Source: Brachypterus glaber
Taxonomy: Eukaryota > Arthropoda > Insecta > Coleoptera > Kateretidae
Reading direction: 5' to 3'
Length of the DNA stretch: 64,000 bases
NCBI GenBank assembly: GCA_958510825.1
Contig: OY294050.1
Location: 7,975,340-8,039,339 of the forward strand
In this document: piece by piece, positions 12,595 to 24,900 of the stretch
How positions within the stretch are numbered: the stretch's first letter is position 1
Layout: every line of letters begins with the position of its first letter
Translations under genes and position numbers: made by a program
Notes under the pieces: model-generated
Told to the model about the DNA's origin: nothing
The model's database searches: none
What the model saw: the letters and a program-made list of their open reading frames with translations, nothing else

Positions 12595-13015
12595 CAGGGA
12601 CGTAGCGAAGAAGATTTCGTGGGGGGGAAGAAGGTCAAAAATGTCAACTTTTTTTAGCCTAAAAATGCAACTTTTTTCTCCGACAAAAAAGTTAATGACT
12701 AAAAAAAGTCCCACCCTTTCGTGAGTTATGCAACTTTTGTATGAATCTATGAAATATGCAACTTTTTTCTTTGATACAAAAAAGCTAATGACTAAAAAAA
12801 AAGAGTCCCACCTTTTCGTGAAATATGCATCTCTTGCACTCTTGCATGAATCCATGAAAAAATATGCAACTTTTTTCTTTGATACAAAAAAGTCAATGAC
12901 TAAAAAAAAGTCCCACCCTGTAAAATATGCAACTTTTTTATTTGAATCTATGAAATATGCAACTTTTTAGATTTCAATATAGGTGGGGGGAGGCTCCCCC
13001 TTAGCTACGGCCCTG
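12595..13015. mobile_element. hAT-type MITE with internal tandem repeats
   Basis: Ends CAGGGACGTAGC and GCTACGGCCCTG. The flanking octamers aaaatagg and aatatagg match at 7 of 8 positions. Inside (about 12660-12970) there are four imperfect copies of a unit with ATATGCAACTTTTT, GATACAAAAAAG, AATGACTAAAAAAA and GTCCCACC. The overlapping short frames on both strands come from these repeats. Confidence 0.7.
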
Positions 13016-14048
13016 AATATAGGAAGTGCAAGGCTACAAACTGCACCAAACAAAATATATTTGTCTCGCACTATAAAAAAAATTAGCTCCTAACATTTTT
13101 TAGGTGCTGTGGTTATCCAGTCAACCAAACTCAAATTCCATAGTTTATATTTACAGAAGATCCTTCATCAAGTTTGTTTCTTAATGCCTTCCTGATTCTT
13201 TAAAAGTTTAAACCTGAATTGTTAAAAAAAAAAGAAAATAACTTTTTACCTTCCTCCTTTAATTTAAACAAAATCTCCGCTTACTTTGATAAATTAATTT
13301 TATTTCAAACATTTACCCTTAAAATAAATGACGAGAATTCAATTTTTTCTTTAAAATTCTTCCTCTCAATTAATTGCTCGTTAGGCCCGTGGGCGCAAAC
13401 CTCATAGTGCGTTTGATTTTGTCTAGTTGATAAACTTTTTCAAGCTAACTTTAAAGTTTTAAGCATAAATAAGTGGTAAATTTTGGCGGTTGACCTTTTT
13501 TTTGTCAGCTGACTCGAGGGGCGCAAACATAAAAAATCATGACAAGGCCTTGTTGCTCATTCTCTAGTAAAATTTATTTTTTGCATGACCAAGACTAAAA
13601 CCTAATAATTGTTTTACGCTTTTATTTTCGGGACTAAACTTGCCGTTTTTCTCCCTAGGGAAAAAAATCACGGCAACCTTGATAATATTAAAATATTATA
13701 CTTACTATGTGCCTTGCTGGTTTAAAAATTAGGTTTGGTGGTGTTTTGTAATAAATTAGCGATTCAAACCAATTTATTTGATTTTAACAAAGAAACCCTT
13801 TAAAAATAACATTGTTATAACAGTTTATACATAACTTAAAATTTATCATCTTCGTCCATTTTTTTGACGTTTGTGTCAACCATATTAAAAAACAATTGAA
13901 ATCGCGATAGCCATGAAACTGACTTTTCGCAATTTACAGGCATCTTGATTAAATTACGAAAATAAAACAACCGATTTTAGACGCGTGGTTTTTAATTTTA
14001 ATTTTATCTACCTACCTAAATTATGTTTGGTCCTGCAAAAAATAGTGT

Positions 14049-14166
14049 ATATACCTCAGGACTAAACTTGGCTGTTTTAGTCCCTTGCATTTCTGTTTCC
14101 CTCGCTCGCTACGCTCGCTCATTAATGCAGCGGGACTAAAACAGCCAGTTTAGTCCCTTGGTATAT
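14049..14166. mobile_element. Small foldback MITE
   Basis: Arms around GGACTAAACTTGGCTGTTTT and its inverse AAAACAGCCAGTTTAGTCCC, with a GC-rich loop containing CGCTCGCTACGCTCGCTC. Confidence 0.6.
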
Positions 14167-16008
14167 TAATAACTATTAATAATCACCCAAGTACTTTTAT
14201 AAAAAAATTCAAAATCAACTTGAATGGAAAAATGCGTTAATAACAACACGCGACATGACATCATTCTTTTGTTGCTCAAGAAAAACCAAATAATCAATGA
14301 AAATATGTTAAAACGCTGTTTTACATTCAGCTCGCAGTCTTTAATATCTGGAAGTAAAACGGTCTAATAATAGCCCCATCTTAGGGCTAAAAATAGATAG
14401 TGTGTTTAAGTTTAAGGACAAATACACCTTCGCTGCCATTACTGTCATTACACAGGCCAGCAAAAAAAACTTTGCCAGGACCTGGAGACCTGAAAAAGTC
14501 TTTTTAGGCGTGATCCTTTGGCTAAATTACTCGATTACATCAGGTTGAGCATTCATTCTAGGCATTGCTAGAGAGCCGTAATGTGACGTTTTCTGTAAAA
14601 GAGTGTATACAATAAAATCTGGTAAAAATTGTTATTTGTTAGTTGGTAACTATGTTTTGACATTAGAGGTTTGTTAAAAGTTACTATAAGTCGGGAGAAA
14701 ATGGGTACAGCCTTCATAGGTGTGTTGTGAAAAAAAAAAGAATCAACTTAGGAAGGGGACAACCCAGACCTGCTTCAGTGCAAACCTATCTTGAAGGGAT
14801 TGGAAAGAGAATAAGAGTTTGGTTGGTTGGATGGCCCAGGCAGCCAAAACCAAAAAAAGCCTGACGAAGAAGAAGAAAATGGGTTCCATTTGAAGAATGA
14901 AGAAAAAATATGATTAATCCCAACTGGAGAACAAAAAAAGTTCAAAAGTATGGCACTGTAAAAATATGTCATACCATTTTCCTAGATTTTAATTAATTTC
15001 CCCACTCTTATTCTTGACAGGAAAGGTCACGTTAAGGCACTCTAGGCATTGCTATCCCTTACTTTCATTAGGAGTTTCAATGGGGGTGAATCTATAGCCG
15101 TCCTTCTTTCGGAATCACCCGGCCGATTCGCCGGTGGATTAAGTTTAAGATTAAGTTGAAGCAGAAATAGTGACGAGCGCAGAATCTATGAGTGAGAATA
15201 GCTAAAGTTTATTTTTTTAAGGTATAGTTATTTTAAATTTGCCGCTAAATACTCCAAAAAGTCCGATTTACACTGAAGCATGTGGCTTGTTTTGAATGTC
15301 AACATAACCAATACTTATAATTTTTGTTTACTTACTTTATGATGTTTTGATGTAAAAAAAGAGAATTGATAAAGCTGTTGCTAAAAACACATTTTTGTAT
15401 CCCTGTAGAAACAAAATTTGCTTATAAAATCGCTTTTATTCCAATAATTTCGAGGAATAAATCATTGTTTTATTCTCGTTAATGGCACGTCAACGTTTTA
15501 CGGTTGTGTAAATTGGGCCTAGTCATTTCGCTTACGACGCATGCGTATCTTACGTTGCTATGGTAATTTCGAGATTGTTTACAAGCGGGAAGGTTTAAAA
15601 TAACAATACCTTAAAAAAAATAACTTTAATTATACTCATGACCTACTCGTAGAACTGATATTTTTTAATTTAGTAGTCGATATAAATAAATAAATAAATT
15701 TTGTATAAAAACAACGTGTGCGGCACATGTTTTCATGGCCTTTACACTCGCAAAGTTATAGGTACTTGACAATCTCAACAGGAAAGATATCACAAGCAAT
15801 TTGGTCATTTTTATTGTCGAATATAACAAACAAACCGTGAAAATATGTAATGCTTTGCATTCTATAGTTTACTCTTTAAAGTGGATAGTATATTGCGTTT
15901 TCTCTAATTCCTAAAATAAGATTACTTTGAGCTCATGCGCCCACTTAATTTTGAATACTGTAATACAATGTAAAGCCCCCTACAACTTCTTGTTTTTTAA
16001 ATGGATTT

Positions 16009-16070
16009 TGGTGCGTTCAATAAAGCTCATCAAAAGTCAGCAAAACGAAAGCTGTTTTGCTGGGTAAAGG
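16009..16070. repeat. Fragment of the TGCGTTCAAT MITE family
   Basis: GGTGCGTTCAATAAAGCTCA then TCAAAAGTCAGCAAAAC resembles one half of the element at 46732-46880. Confidence 0.4.
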
Positions 16071-16313
16071 TTAAACGATCTTATAACCCGACGCAGTTTT
16101 TAATTTCAATCAATAGCAGTTAAAGAAATAACGGGCTTCTGACATTTTTTTAGGTTAATCTACTATTGTCGCGGACTTTTTGACAAAGCTAATCTCAGCG
16201 GTAAAATCGATCGCTTACTTAGGCTGCCATTAAAACTGAACAAACAGCTGAAATTTGACAATGACGTGAACAGGCGGGTTGCATAGTAGTAGCCGAACAC
16301 AATTGTGTTGATT

Positions 16314-16355
16314 GGTTGATTTTAAAAGACTTGTACAAGTCTTTTAAAATCAACC
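16314..16355. repeat. 42-bp perfect palindrome
   Basis: The sequence reads identically on both strands, GGTTGATTTTAAAAGACTTG followed by TACAAG and the inverse, with no spacer at its centre. Confidence 0.8.
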
Positions 16356-17075
16356 GTATACGTAAGTATACTTCCTCTGTCATGTCTAGTAAGTTTTTAC
16401 GCGATATCATAATAAATATATTTTTTAAATATTAATTTTTGAATTTAATTTATTATATATTTATTTATTTTTTTATTAAGTTAGGCCAATAAAACCCTTT
16501 TGAAATAAACTTAAACCTTCCTTAGCTCATTTTAAATTTTTTTCGTAGGCTAAATCGTACACTTTTCTCGATTTCGATGGTAACTTTTCTAATGTAACAT
16601 TTGCAATTTCGGAGAGATTTGTAGGTGTTTAAACCATATATTCTTCTTCAATCATTTTTAATCAATTTCACACAAGGTTTTTGTACAGAATCTCGAGTCA
16701 ACCACCTGTTTACATAATAAACAAACAAGTCTGAAGTATGGCTGTCATCAAAGTCAAAGAGTGCTGCTAACACTTCTAACTTTTCTGTTTGCGGGAGTTT
16801 TTCTTCTATCTTTTACAGTTTTTTTGAAAATATGCGCCAGTATGTAACTTACTTTTCAATAAAATACGAAAACGATTTTATAATACTTTTTCAGCTACAG
16901 ATATGTGAAGAGTATAAAAAAATGCATTTAAAGCCGTGTTGCTAAGCTTATTTATCGTCTTGTCATGCTATAAAAATTCAAATAATATGTAATTACAGCA
17001 ACAATAAACCACAACAAAAATGTAAAATGGATAAAATTACAATATATAATATGTTATAACATTTTAAAATGCCTA

Positions 17076-18276
17076 TAGGGGAGACTTTTGTACCTTGGAT
17101 CACAATTTATTTTTATATTTTTCTAAAAGCCATTTTTAAAAATATAACAACGTAAAGAGTATTTACTATTTATTTTTTGAGAATTTAAATATTAAACAGA
17201 TATAGAAAAAAAAATATATATATTTATCCAATACATAAAGATAATGAGCAATTACCAGCTTTATTTTAAATAGATAAACTCAATAATAACCCCCGCGTGG
17301 CTTTTACTTTATTGAGTGGATAATTATTTATTTTACCCACTCAACTGTCACTTGTCAAATTATTTTCTTGTAAATGTCATTAAAATAATAAAAATATTAA
17401 TTTCTAAGCTATTTATTGGATAAAACCTTGTATGGCACTCGAAAATTAACCTGCTTGGCTGACGCCTCGCAGGTTAATTTTCTCATGGGCAATATCTTAC
17501 TTTACCCACTAGTACCATAAATAACTATTATATTTTATTGTAATGTGATCAATGCTACAAGACCATAATGTACCATTGATCAAATCCTAGTGTACCTTAG
17601 ATCATCAACTTTATGTACCTACAAGGAAGATAATATGTATTAAAAACTCGATTAAAAACAACATTTGTATACAGAAATTTGTATTTTATTACAAAAAGAA
17701 ATAAGATTGCAATATTGTGTATAGGTACCCTAATTTTTATTTTTATACATGTTTACAAGAAGTAACAATATAAAATTTAAAACTTAAAATTAATAGGCAA
17801 TAGAAAAATTAGGTATGTAAATTAAATTTTATTTAAAATTTTATTCAAAATTAGTTACTAAATCATTTAACTTTAAAGCTAGAAAAGTCTTCCTATGATC
17901 AGGACGTTGTTTTGATCCAAGGTACATGATGGTGCGTTTTTTCAAAAGTAACCTTCTCAAAATTCTAGGTTATGTTTAAAACTGATAACAAATTACTCAC
18001 AAATAAGCAGATAGAATGTGACTTAAAACACAAAACACAATCGTTTTGTAAAAAGAATAAAAGTCCAAACCAAAAGTTTTTACTTTGTGAGCTAAAAAGT
18101 TGTATTTCTATTTTACTCGAAAACTATAACACATGGGCAACCACTCTCCCGCTTGCTTGCACTCTACTGAGTAAACATTGTCATAGTACAGTTTTGTCGC
18201 GTAGATAGCAGCATCTGTTAAGAACCTGAAGGGTGATCCAAGGTACACTATGATCAAGGTACAACAGTCTCCCCTA
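17076..18276. mobile_element. TAGGGGAGAC-ended element, about 1.2 kb, with a nested repeat
   Basis: Inverted ends TAGGGGAGACTTTTGTACCT and the inverse of TAGGGGAGACTGTTGTACCT. Inner TTGGATCAC and GTGATCCAA pairing is also seen. One ~330-bp repeat monomer is inserted at 17226-17530. A 78-codon frame at 17972 has no similarity that I recognise, so the element is probably non-autonomous. Confidence 0.6.
17226..17530 (+). repeat. Dispersed monomer of the ~330-bp hairpin repeat (family R), copy 1
   Basis: Shares ATCCAATACATA, AATAACCCCCGCGTGGCTTT, TTTACCCACTCAACTGTCAC and the AACCTGC/GCAGGTT hairpin with the copies at 31938, 34081 and 40909. The hairpin core at 17455-17468 is TTGGCTGACGCCTC. Confidence 0.7.
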
Positions 18277-18644
18277 CCTATGTAGATTCATCAAAATAAT
18301 AATTATTGGTAATTAGGTAACTAACTACCTTGGTATTAGATCTAAAAATAATATTAATAATGTATTATTGATAATAAATTATTGCAATTTCTGCAAGACA
18401 AAAAAGTTGCAAAAGATTTTGTAAAAATTTTCGGTCTGTGCACAAGATAACTCGAGAAAGCATAGCAATGGTGCCGCTAGCATTTTTTTGGGGAGGGGGA
18501 GGGCAGAACGAAAATTTCCAGACTAAAAATTAAGTTTTTCTCAAAATAAAAATGAATTACAACAAAAAAGTTTCTTTAATTTTTTACATGCGACTTGAGC
18601 TCATGAGAAATGAAAAAATCCATTAAAGCTTTTAATTTGGTATG

Positions 18645-18914
18645 TAGCATCAGACTGGACAGGTGAGATAGAGAGAGAAATTTCACGGGGCCCACCTTTA
18701 GGGGCCCTTCATACTTTCGGGCCCCCCGCCGGTCAGTCAACAAAATTTTCGCCAGGGGGTGTTAAGCTTTTTTTTTAGTCATCAAAATAAAAAATTATGC
18801 GGGTGATCAGTTTTTTTTAGCCATCAAAATTTGTGGCAGGGGTATTTTTTTATTTTTAGGGGCCTATAACGGGTTAAAAATATCAATAGCCCCGGGCTGC
18901 CCAGTCCGACACTG
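18645..18914. mobile_element. hAT-type MITE, diverged ends
   Basis: The right end CAGTCCGACACTG has a partial inverse at the left (TAGCATCAGACTGGACAG). The flanking octamers ttggtatg and ttgggatg match at 7 of 8. Two TTTTTAGxCATCAAAAT units lie inside. Confidence 0.6.
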
Positions 18915-18959
18915 TTGGGATGGGTTAAAAACCAGTGGTGAAATTTAAAAATATCAACT

Positions 18960-19610
18960 TTTTTTACCTACTTTTTAAGTAGGAGCTAGGTTTGGACTTA
19001 AAAAGTCCGTCTGTCGTCTGTCTGTCTGTCTGTCTGTAAACTCTATAACTCCATTACTAAATAAGATATCGACAAGCGGTTTTTTGCATATTGTTTCTTA
19101 TCTTATTTCGAAGATCTGATTAGATGTTGGGCTAAACGATTGGGGGTAAGGGGGAAAGAATGGGGTAAAACTCCTATTTTTAGAGTTTTTGATTATAATT
19201 AAGGCAATTATTATTGTATTTTATTAATTTAGCACTTATTTGAAAGATAATTTTAAATTCGTCAAAAAATGTTAGAAATATTTTTTTCCTAAAATGCATT
19301 GTTTTCGAGATATTGGCGTTTAAAGTAGTACAACATTTTTTTTTTAGTATATCTCACTTATTTATAAACCGATTTCAAAAAATTATATTTTAAATGAAAG
19401 CTGTTTTTAAGCCCTATAAATTATGCGATACACATGTTTTTTCTAGAATATAACGTGTTGGAGATACAGACTTTTAAACTTTAATAAATTATGTAGGTGT
19501 ATTAATGGTTGCATATTCACGTGATCACACAACATTCCTTTTCATAACGTTTTAAATTAGTGCGTAGTGCCGATGTTTTGACAAGGTGCTTGCAACTGTT
19601 CAGCTGGTTT
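18960..19610 (+). mobile_element. Family S element, copy 1
   Basis: About 650 bp shared with 43703-44318 (reverse) and 61084-61780. Blocks include GTCTGTCTGTCTGTAAACTC, ACAAGCGGTTTTTTGCATAT, GATTGGGGGTAAGGGGG and AGTGCCGATGTTTTGAC. Decayed frames only. Confidence 0.65.
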
Positions 19611-20339
19611 TTAATTGCAAAAGTCCAAACCTCGGAAAAAACTCAAGTAATTTGAAATTGCCGATTTGCGTTAGTGCGGTGAAATCGCACTCTTTATTGT
19701 TTCTTAATAAATGGTCCAGACTGGTTGAATGTTTTCTTATGGTTTTGTGTAACTATAAACATCGTCTGTTTATAATTGTAAAACTACATTCCTGTCATGC
19801 GGGGCCATTTTAAAGGCCGACCAAAACTTAGGCCTAAATATTATGCATTCCAATAAGATTATTATTGTACCGCCTCAAAAAAGTTTACGCTTGTATGAAC
19901 ACAATTTTAAGGGTTAAACTGATATACTTATATCGAAAAAAAGTGAGACGCAAAAAGAAATCTATAGGTCGATTTTTTTTTCTGTGGTTTAAATTAAGTT
20001 TTTATAATTTAGGTTAAAATAATTTGGAAAGCTGTCAGTTTGACTTGATAAAATAAATAATATTTGACATGAACATCAAAATTGACAAGTTTTAATTGTC
20101 CAATTTAAATAAAGCAATTTTAGGTGTCCTACCTTTTTCTGATAGAAGTGTACTACATTTGAATCCTTCCATGTTATCATCCATAGGACCTAGAAATCCA
20201 GTTTTCGTCATTTGTTTTATTTTAAACAGAAATATATTTTTGTCTCTTAGCCCAAAATAAGTCGTTTTCAACATATCTTTCTTAAATTTTAGCAAGTGGC
20301 ATATTTTATTGACGACCTCTTACTTTACAATTCACATCT

Positions 20340-20495
20340 TAGGGAACGTTCAAGTATTACGTAACGCAAATTTTGATCATTATGGACCCCCCCCTCCCTG
20401 TAACGCTATTTTCCCATACCATTAACATGGGGGTAACACTCCAAAATGACCCCCACCTCCCCTAGGAGCGTTACGTAATACTTGAACGTTCCCTA
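20340..20495. mobile_element. TA-flanked MITE (GGGAACG family)
   Basis: Ends TAGGGAACGTTCAAGTATTA and its inverse TAATACTTGAACGTTCCCTA. The shared inner part continues through CGTAACGC. TA at both ends suggests a Tc1/mariner-type origin. Confidence 0.7.
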
Positions 20496-20552
20496 TAGGC
20501 GTGAAATACTTTATGGATGTCCCCTTAGCTTCGTGTACGTTGGACGTACAAA

Positions 20553-20712
20553 CATGGGCGGATTTAGTGGGACATGGCCCTCATGCACCCGCCCCTCCAA
20601 GGCGAGATATATTAGCATAGAAATATCTTCAAAATTATATTTTTGGCCAAAGCGCAATTTTTTTCCCTACAGATGCCCCCCCCCCCCTTAAAGTGAAATA
20701 AATCCGCCCCTG
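20553..20712. mobile_element. hAT-type MITE
   Basis: Ends CATGGGCGGATTTA and TAAATCCGCCCCTG. The flanking octamers cgtacaaa and catacaaa match at 7 of 8. It lies about 270 bp upstream of the proposed Pits start site. Confidence 0.65.
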
Positions 20713-20869
20713 CATACAAATTGCCTGTTCCTTAATTTAATTACACCTGTGACTTCATAGCATTTTAAACAAACGAAGTCAGGGTTGTATTGGCCTAGGC
20801 CCCGGCTCAGGCCGAGATTACTAAAATTGTCGAAGGGTGCAGCGCGCGCAATGCGTGACGTAGCGGAAT

Positions 20870-21099
20870 GTTGCTATTGGTGTTGGAGACGGAGTGACGT
20901 CACCAGCGTAACGATTACCGAGTTCGCTCCCCCCAGTCGTCTCCGCACCTCGCCTGAGAAAGAGGCACAGTAGGAACGAGAGGTTCAGTTAGTTTTATCG
21001 TTTCGGTTAGTTCGGTGATTTTATCCGTGTGTTTCCCAAGGCATGGCGTAGAGCGCCATCTCAATCAGTGAATTTTTTTTTAAGTGACAGCAAATATTA
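20870..21099 (+). promoter_or_regulatory. Pits promoter region and 5' UTR
   Basis: A CpG-rich patch stands out from the AT-rich flanks. It holds a perfect CRE palindrome TGACGTCA at 20895-20902. An arthropod initiator-like TCAGTT at 20985-20990 would place transcription start near 20987 and give a 5' UTR of about 113 bases. GGTGA at 21014-21018 lies about where a downstream promoter element would be, but matches it only loosely. No TATA box is seen. A second TCAGTG lies at 21065-21070. The start site is inferred, not shown. Confidence 0.5.
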
Positions 21100-21964
21100 A
21101 TGGTGAAAATGTCTGTGATGCACGTGCAACAGGCCAAGAGGCAGCAATGCTATCTATGCGATTTGCCGAGAATGCCGTGGGCTATGGTCCACGATTTCTC
21201 GGAAGCTGTGTGCAGAGGCTGCGTTAATTACGAGGGCGCCGACAGGATAGAAATAGTACTCGAAACCGCTCGCCAGTTAAAAAGAGCACACGGTTTTCAA
21301 GAGCAAAGATCGGCAAGTCATGCCACCAAATCCCACAGGAACCCTTCGAACAGTGGCACCACCGGTTCCACGTCCCACGATCACCAAAACGGTGAAGTAG
21401 TTGCCACGTCTAGTAGGCATCAGACTTCGAATGCCCATCATGCGGCTACGTTTAATGTGCAACAGCACCACAGATCTAGCATGCTGGCCGAGTACCAGCA
21501 ACCCCAACCCCCGAGGGCGACCCAGGCTATGACCAGGCCCCAACCCCAACAGCAACAACAACACGAATCGAACCAAGAGCACGAAACCCTTGTCGCAAGA
21601 AGACTATCTTCTGCAGCGCACTTAGTTGCAACGGCCCATATCCCCATACAGCAGCAGCATCATCATGCACAGAACGGTCGTACTATGCAACAACAGCAAA
21701 GTCTAAAAAGAGGACTAAGCACCGCTGAAGACGACGACCACCATCATCACGGCCATTCCAACGGTGATGCCAATACGGCCAAACGAATGATGTCAGTAGA
21801 GGAGCACAGTAACGCTACTAGGCCTCCTTTGACCAGAGGTGATTCGCTGCCGGCTGTCTCTTTGGCTCAGCCCTTTGTCGTTGCCACCGAAAGGGTTTTT
21901 AAACAGGAAAAACACCCCATCAGAACGGCCTCTTTCGATACTGCTTCCGCTTTTAAAGCTAACG
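21100..21964 (+). CDS. Pits: Pits exon 1: start codon, IRF2BP zinc finger, Q/H-rich linker
   Basis: The exon encodes residues 1-288 plus one base. Residues 13-60 form the IRF2BP zinc finger with spacing C-x2-C-x17-C-x2-C, including [11 protein letters not shown] and the [17 protein letters not shown] stretch. The rest is low complexity, with several poly-Q runs (about residues 150-155 and 197-202), a histidine run near residue 210 and a basic AKRMMS segment. The ATG at 21100 is the first in frame after a 5' UTR. A second in-frame ATG lies at 21109, so either could be used. The exon ends AACG followed by GTAAGT at 21965, a near-consensus donor. The reading frame continues past it for only 35 bases before a stop. 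Codon use is far more GC-rich than the surroundings. Confidence 0.94.
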
Positions 21965-24900
21965 GTAAGTACACTTCTTTCAAGGTTATTTCGTTTTGAT
22001 GTACCTGATATATCTAATGGATGTGTAAGTTATTATTATGGAAGCTTGTAATAATTTGCGGTTATTAGGTTAATATAGATTTTAATCATACCAACTACTA
22101 CTCCGCAATTTGCTAACCGCAACTGGTACCTACATGCCATTTCAAATTCTAGTATACAACTAGATTTGGTCAATTTTAAATATTTTTTGGTACCATTTCA
22201 GTATTTTAATTACCCACATATAATAATACCAAAAATCGTATAACTAAAACGTATTTTAAATACGTATAATTTAATTTTTTTAAAGGTACATGCAACGCAG
22301 CCTCAAAAAATACTTAATACTAAATAAATACTAAAACCTAAAGATAAACTTTTGGATTAATAACTTAATTCCATGAATGCCAAATTCATTGATCAGTTTT
22401 AATCTGATATGATCACTCTGCACATGTGTGGATCACACGTTTTCGCTTCCGAATCATTAACTGACAGTTAATAACTGTGATCACAGTTACTTAATTAACG
22501 ATCACTTTACCCAATGTGACTAAGCTAGTTTCTTGCAATGCAAGTGATAGTCAAAATATAGATGAAGCTGAAGTTTGCAACGTTGTTTTGCATCGAAAAT
22601 TCAAATAGTATATTAAAGCACTTATTCCATAACATGTTTTTAGCGCACTAGTACTTTAGAAAACTCGCCGCAAGCGGCAGTTTTCTAAACTTGTACTCGT
22701 GCGCTAAAAGCGTATGTTATGAAACTAGTACTTTAATATACTATTTAAATTTTCGTTGCAAAAAAAAGTTGCAAACTTCAGCTTCATAAATATAGGACCT
22801 TAAATACTTCATATTTTCCTGAAACTATTGTACGACGTGTATAAGGATCAAGGAAGGAAAACAATAAAAAATAGAGCGAAAAAGCGGTGGAAAGATACCC
22901 ATACCCTCATAAGTATCAATGAATTCTATTATTTAAAATTATATGACAACAAAATGATCACAGAAATACACTTAAAGCTGCTAAAAGTAAATAAATAAAA
23001 CCAAAAATGTAATGTGATTGGGATTGTAAAACATATAAATGAATAGCGTTTTCAAAACTGTTGCTGACACATACCTAGTATAATAAAAGCTATTAATAGG
23101 GATATTTATTTATAATCAAGACAAGGCTATGCTACGTTATATTCGTAGCTATGCTATATAAAAACAAAAACGCACGATATCTAGCGTAGCAGTTACTATT
23201 TAAAATTGCCTGTGACGTAATTTGTGTATTTTAATTTTGTATAAAACTACCGTTTTTATCGCTTAAAATGTTAACTTTATCGCAAAGTATTTTAAAATTC
23301 ACGTGATCATGGGTACGAAATGTGCGGACAAGGCCATTTTATTGAACAGGATGGATATAAACTCGCATATAAAAACCTGCTACGTTGTAATGTATGCATA
23401 CTGCACAGAAAGATTACAAAAATAAATTAAATTGACCTACTAGATTATATTTTTGGTTATTGTTTATCTAAAAGTCTAAAATTAGAGCTTCATGATATAC
23501 AGCAAATATTTTATAGCTCCCACATTCAGTAATACATGATCCAATTTGATGAAAGACAGGATAAAACCATTAATAATAATAATCATGGAAGTTTATATAA
23601 AAAATATAACTTTCCTCCTTATTTAAGGGTATATCTATAAACTTCTAGGGTTCTAACCTAGCCTTTTAGAGGTTGAGATGCCAGGGATATTTTAATATTT
23701 TTTTATATCTGGAAAATTACCAAAATTAAATCTGAGAAACCTGAAACTGGCATACCTAGATTTTTATCTTTAACTGAAATTGAAGTTATCCTTGTTTTTA
23801 TGCAATTTTATCTTATTACGATTAAATCGCAAACGAGGCTGGTGTCTGGTGACACGTGTCAGTTTTAATTCTATGAAAACAATATTAACATATCTTGTAG
23901 GTATTACTCCGCATATGGTTCTCGTTTTATTTAAAAATAGCGGTCATTGCTCGGAAATTTGGCAACATCTTTCCGCGAAGTGAAACCCATTCGCGAGTCT
24001 GCGCTAGGCCTCCGCCGATTTGTTATATCCTTAACGCATAAATGAACATTTAACGTCGAGTGATTTCGAAATCTAACTGCCATATTATTACTGTGGCATT
24101 CACCTTTGCCATACTTTGTTACGCAAAGCCGTAACAGCAAAATTATTAACCAACTATCGTTAATAATAATATTTTGAAGTTAGTATGTACTTCATCAAAT
24201 AGAGCAAAACCCACCATATTGAGGAAAAAACTTACAGTAACAGTATTAGATAAAAAATAATCTTTGAGATTATTATATCATTAAAATATGATTATTAAAA
24301 GTAGTTTACTTATTTATTACAGTCCAAAAATGGGAAAACCGCGCCTCTAAAGTGGTTTTTAAAAAGATAATAATAAGCATTGTTTGTAATCATAATATGC
24401 GCATTAGTTTAAGCTGCTTTTTAACCCCTTGACGCACTCACCCGACTTAACTCGTTCACAGTAGGTTTGTACTTTTTTGCTCACCCGTGTTAACGGGCGG
24501 ACCTACAATGTAGAAAATAAAGTTTTTTTTTTAATTTTCTCAGCAATATTTGTTATTGCCCTTCAGTGTAGACTAAAAATTAAGAAAAAAAAAATTGGTG
24601 AAAAATTGACCACGTTTCAAAAAAAAAGGTGTTGCGTCTAGGGTTTAATTACCAAAATAACAGTTTTTTAATTACTTGGATACACAATATGTACCTATAT
24701 TAATGTTAGATATTAGATCTAAACCTATGATAGTAAACTCACATAACTTTATCATTTAATTTGTTGGTTCTTTTAAGGCCTATCCAGAAGCTTGCATAAT
24801 AAGTTCTTATGCAAGTTATTAAGAACATAAAACATAAAAATGCGATGTCGTGATTGGCTTACAAGATACATGGCATCACGGCATTGCATTGTTAGGTATT

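Larger units (their letters stand above)
14167..17075. other. Intergenic stretch
   Basis: It holds the palindrome at 16314 and the fragment at 16009, and otherwise nothing that I can support. A short hairpin with CCGGCCGATTCGCCGG lies near 15119-15134. Confidence 0.4.

Noticed and set aside
12547..12970. Overlapping frames of 102 (-) and 80 (+) codons
   Set aside because: Produced by tandem units inside the hAT-type MITE. Both strands are open because of the repeat period.
17972..18208. 78-codon frame
   Set aside because: Inside the TAGGGGAGAC element. No domain and AT-driven composition.
19010..19035. (TCTG)n run as a regulatory repeat
   Set aside because: It belongs to family S and recurs in shorter form in the copy near 61230.
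21277..21647. Leucine- and cysteine-rich minus-strand frames
   Set aside because: Antisense of the Q- and H-rich part of Pits exon 1.
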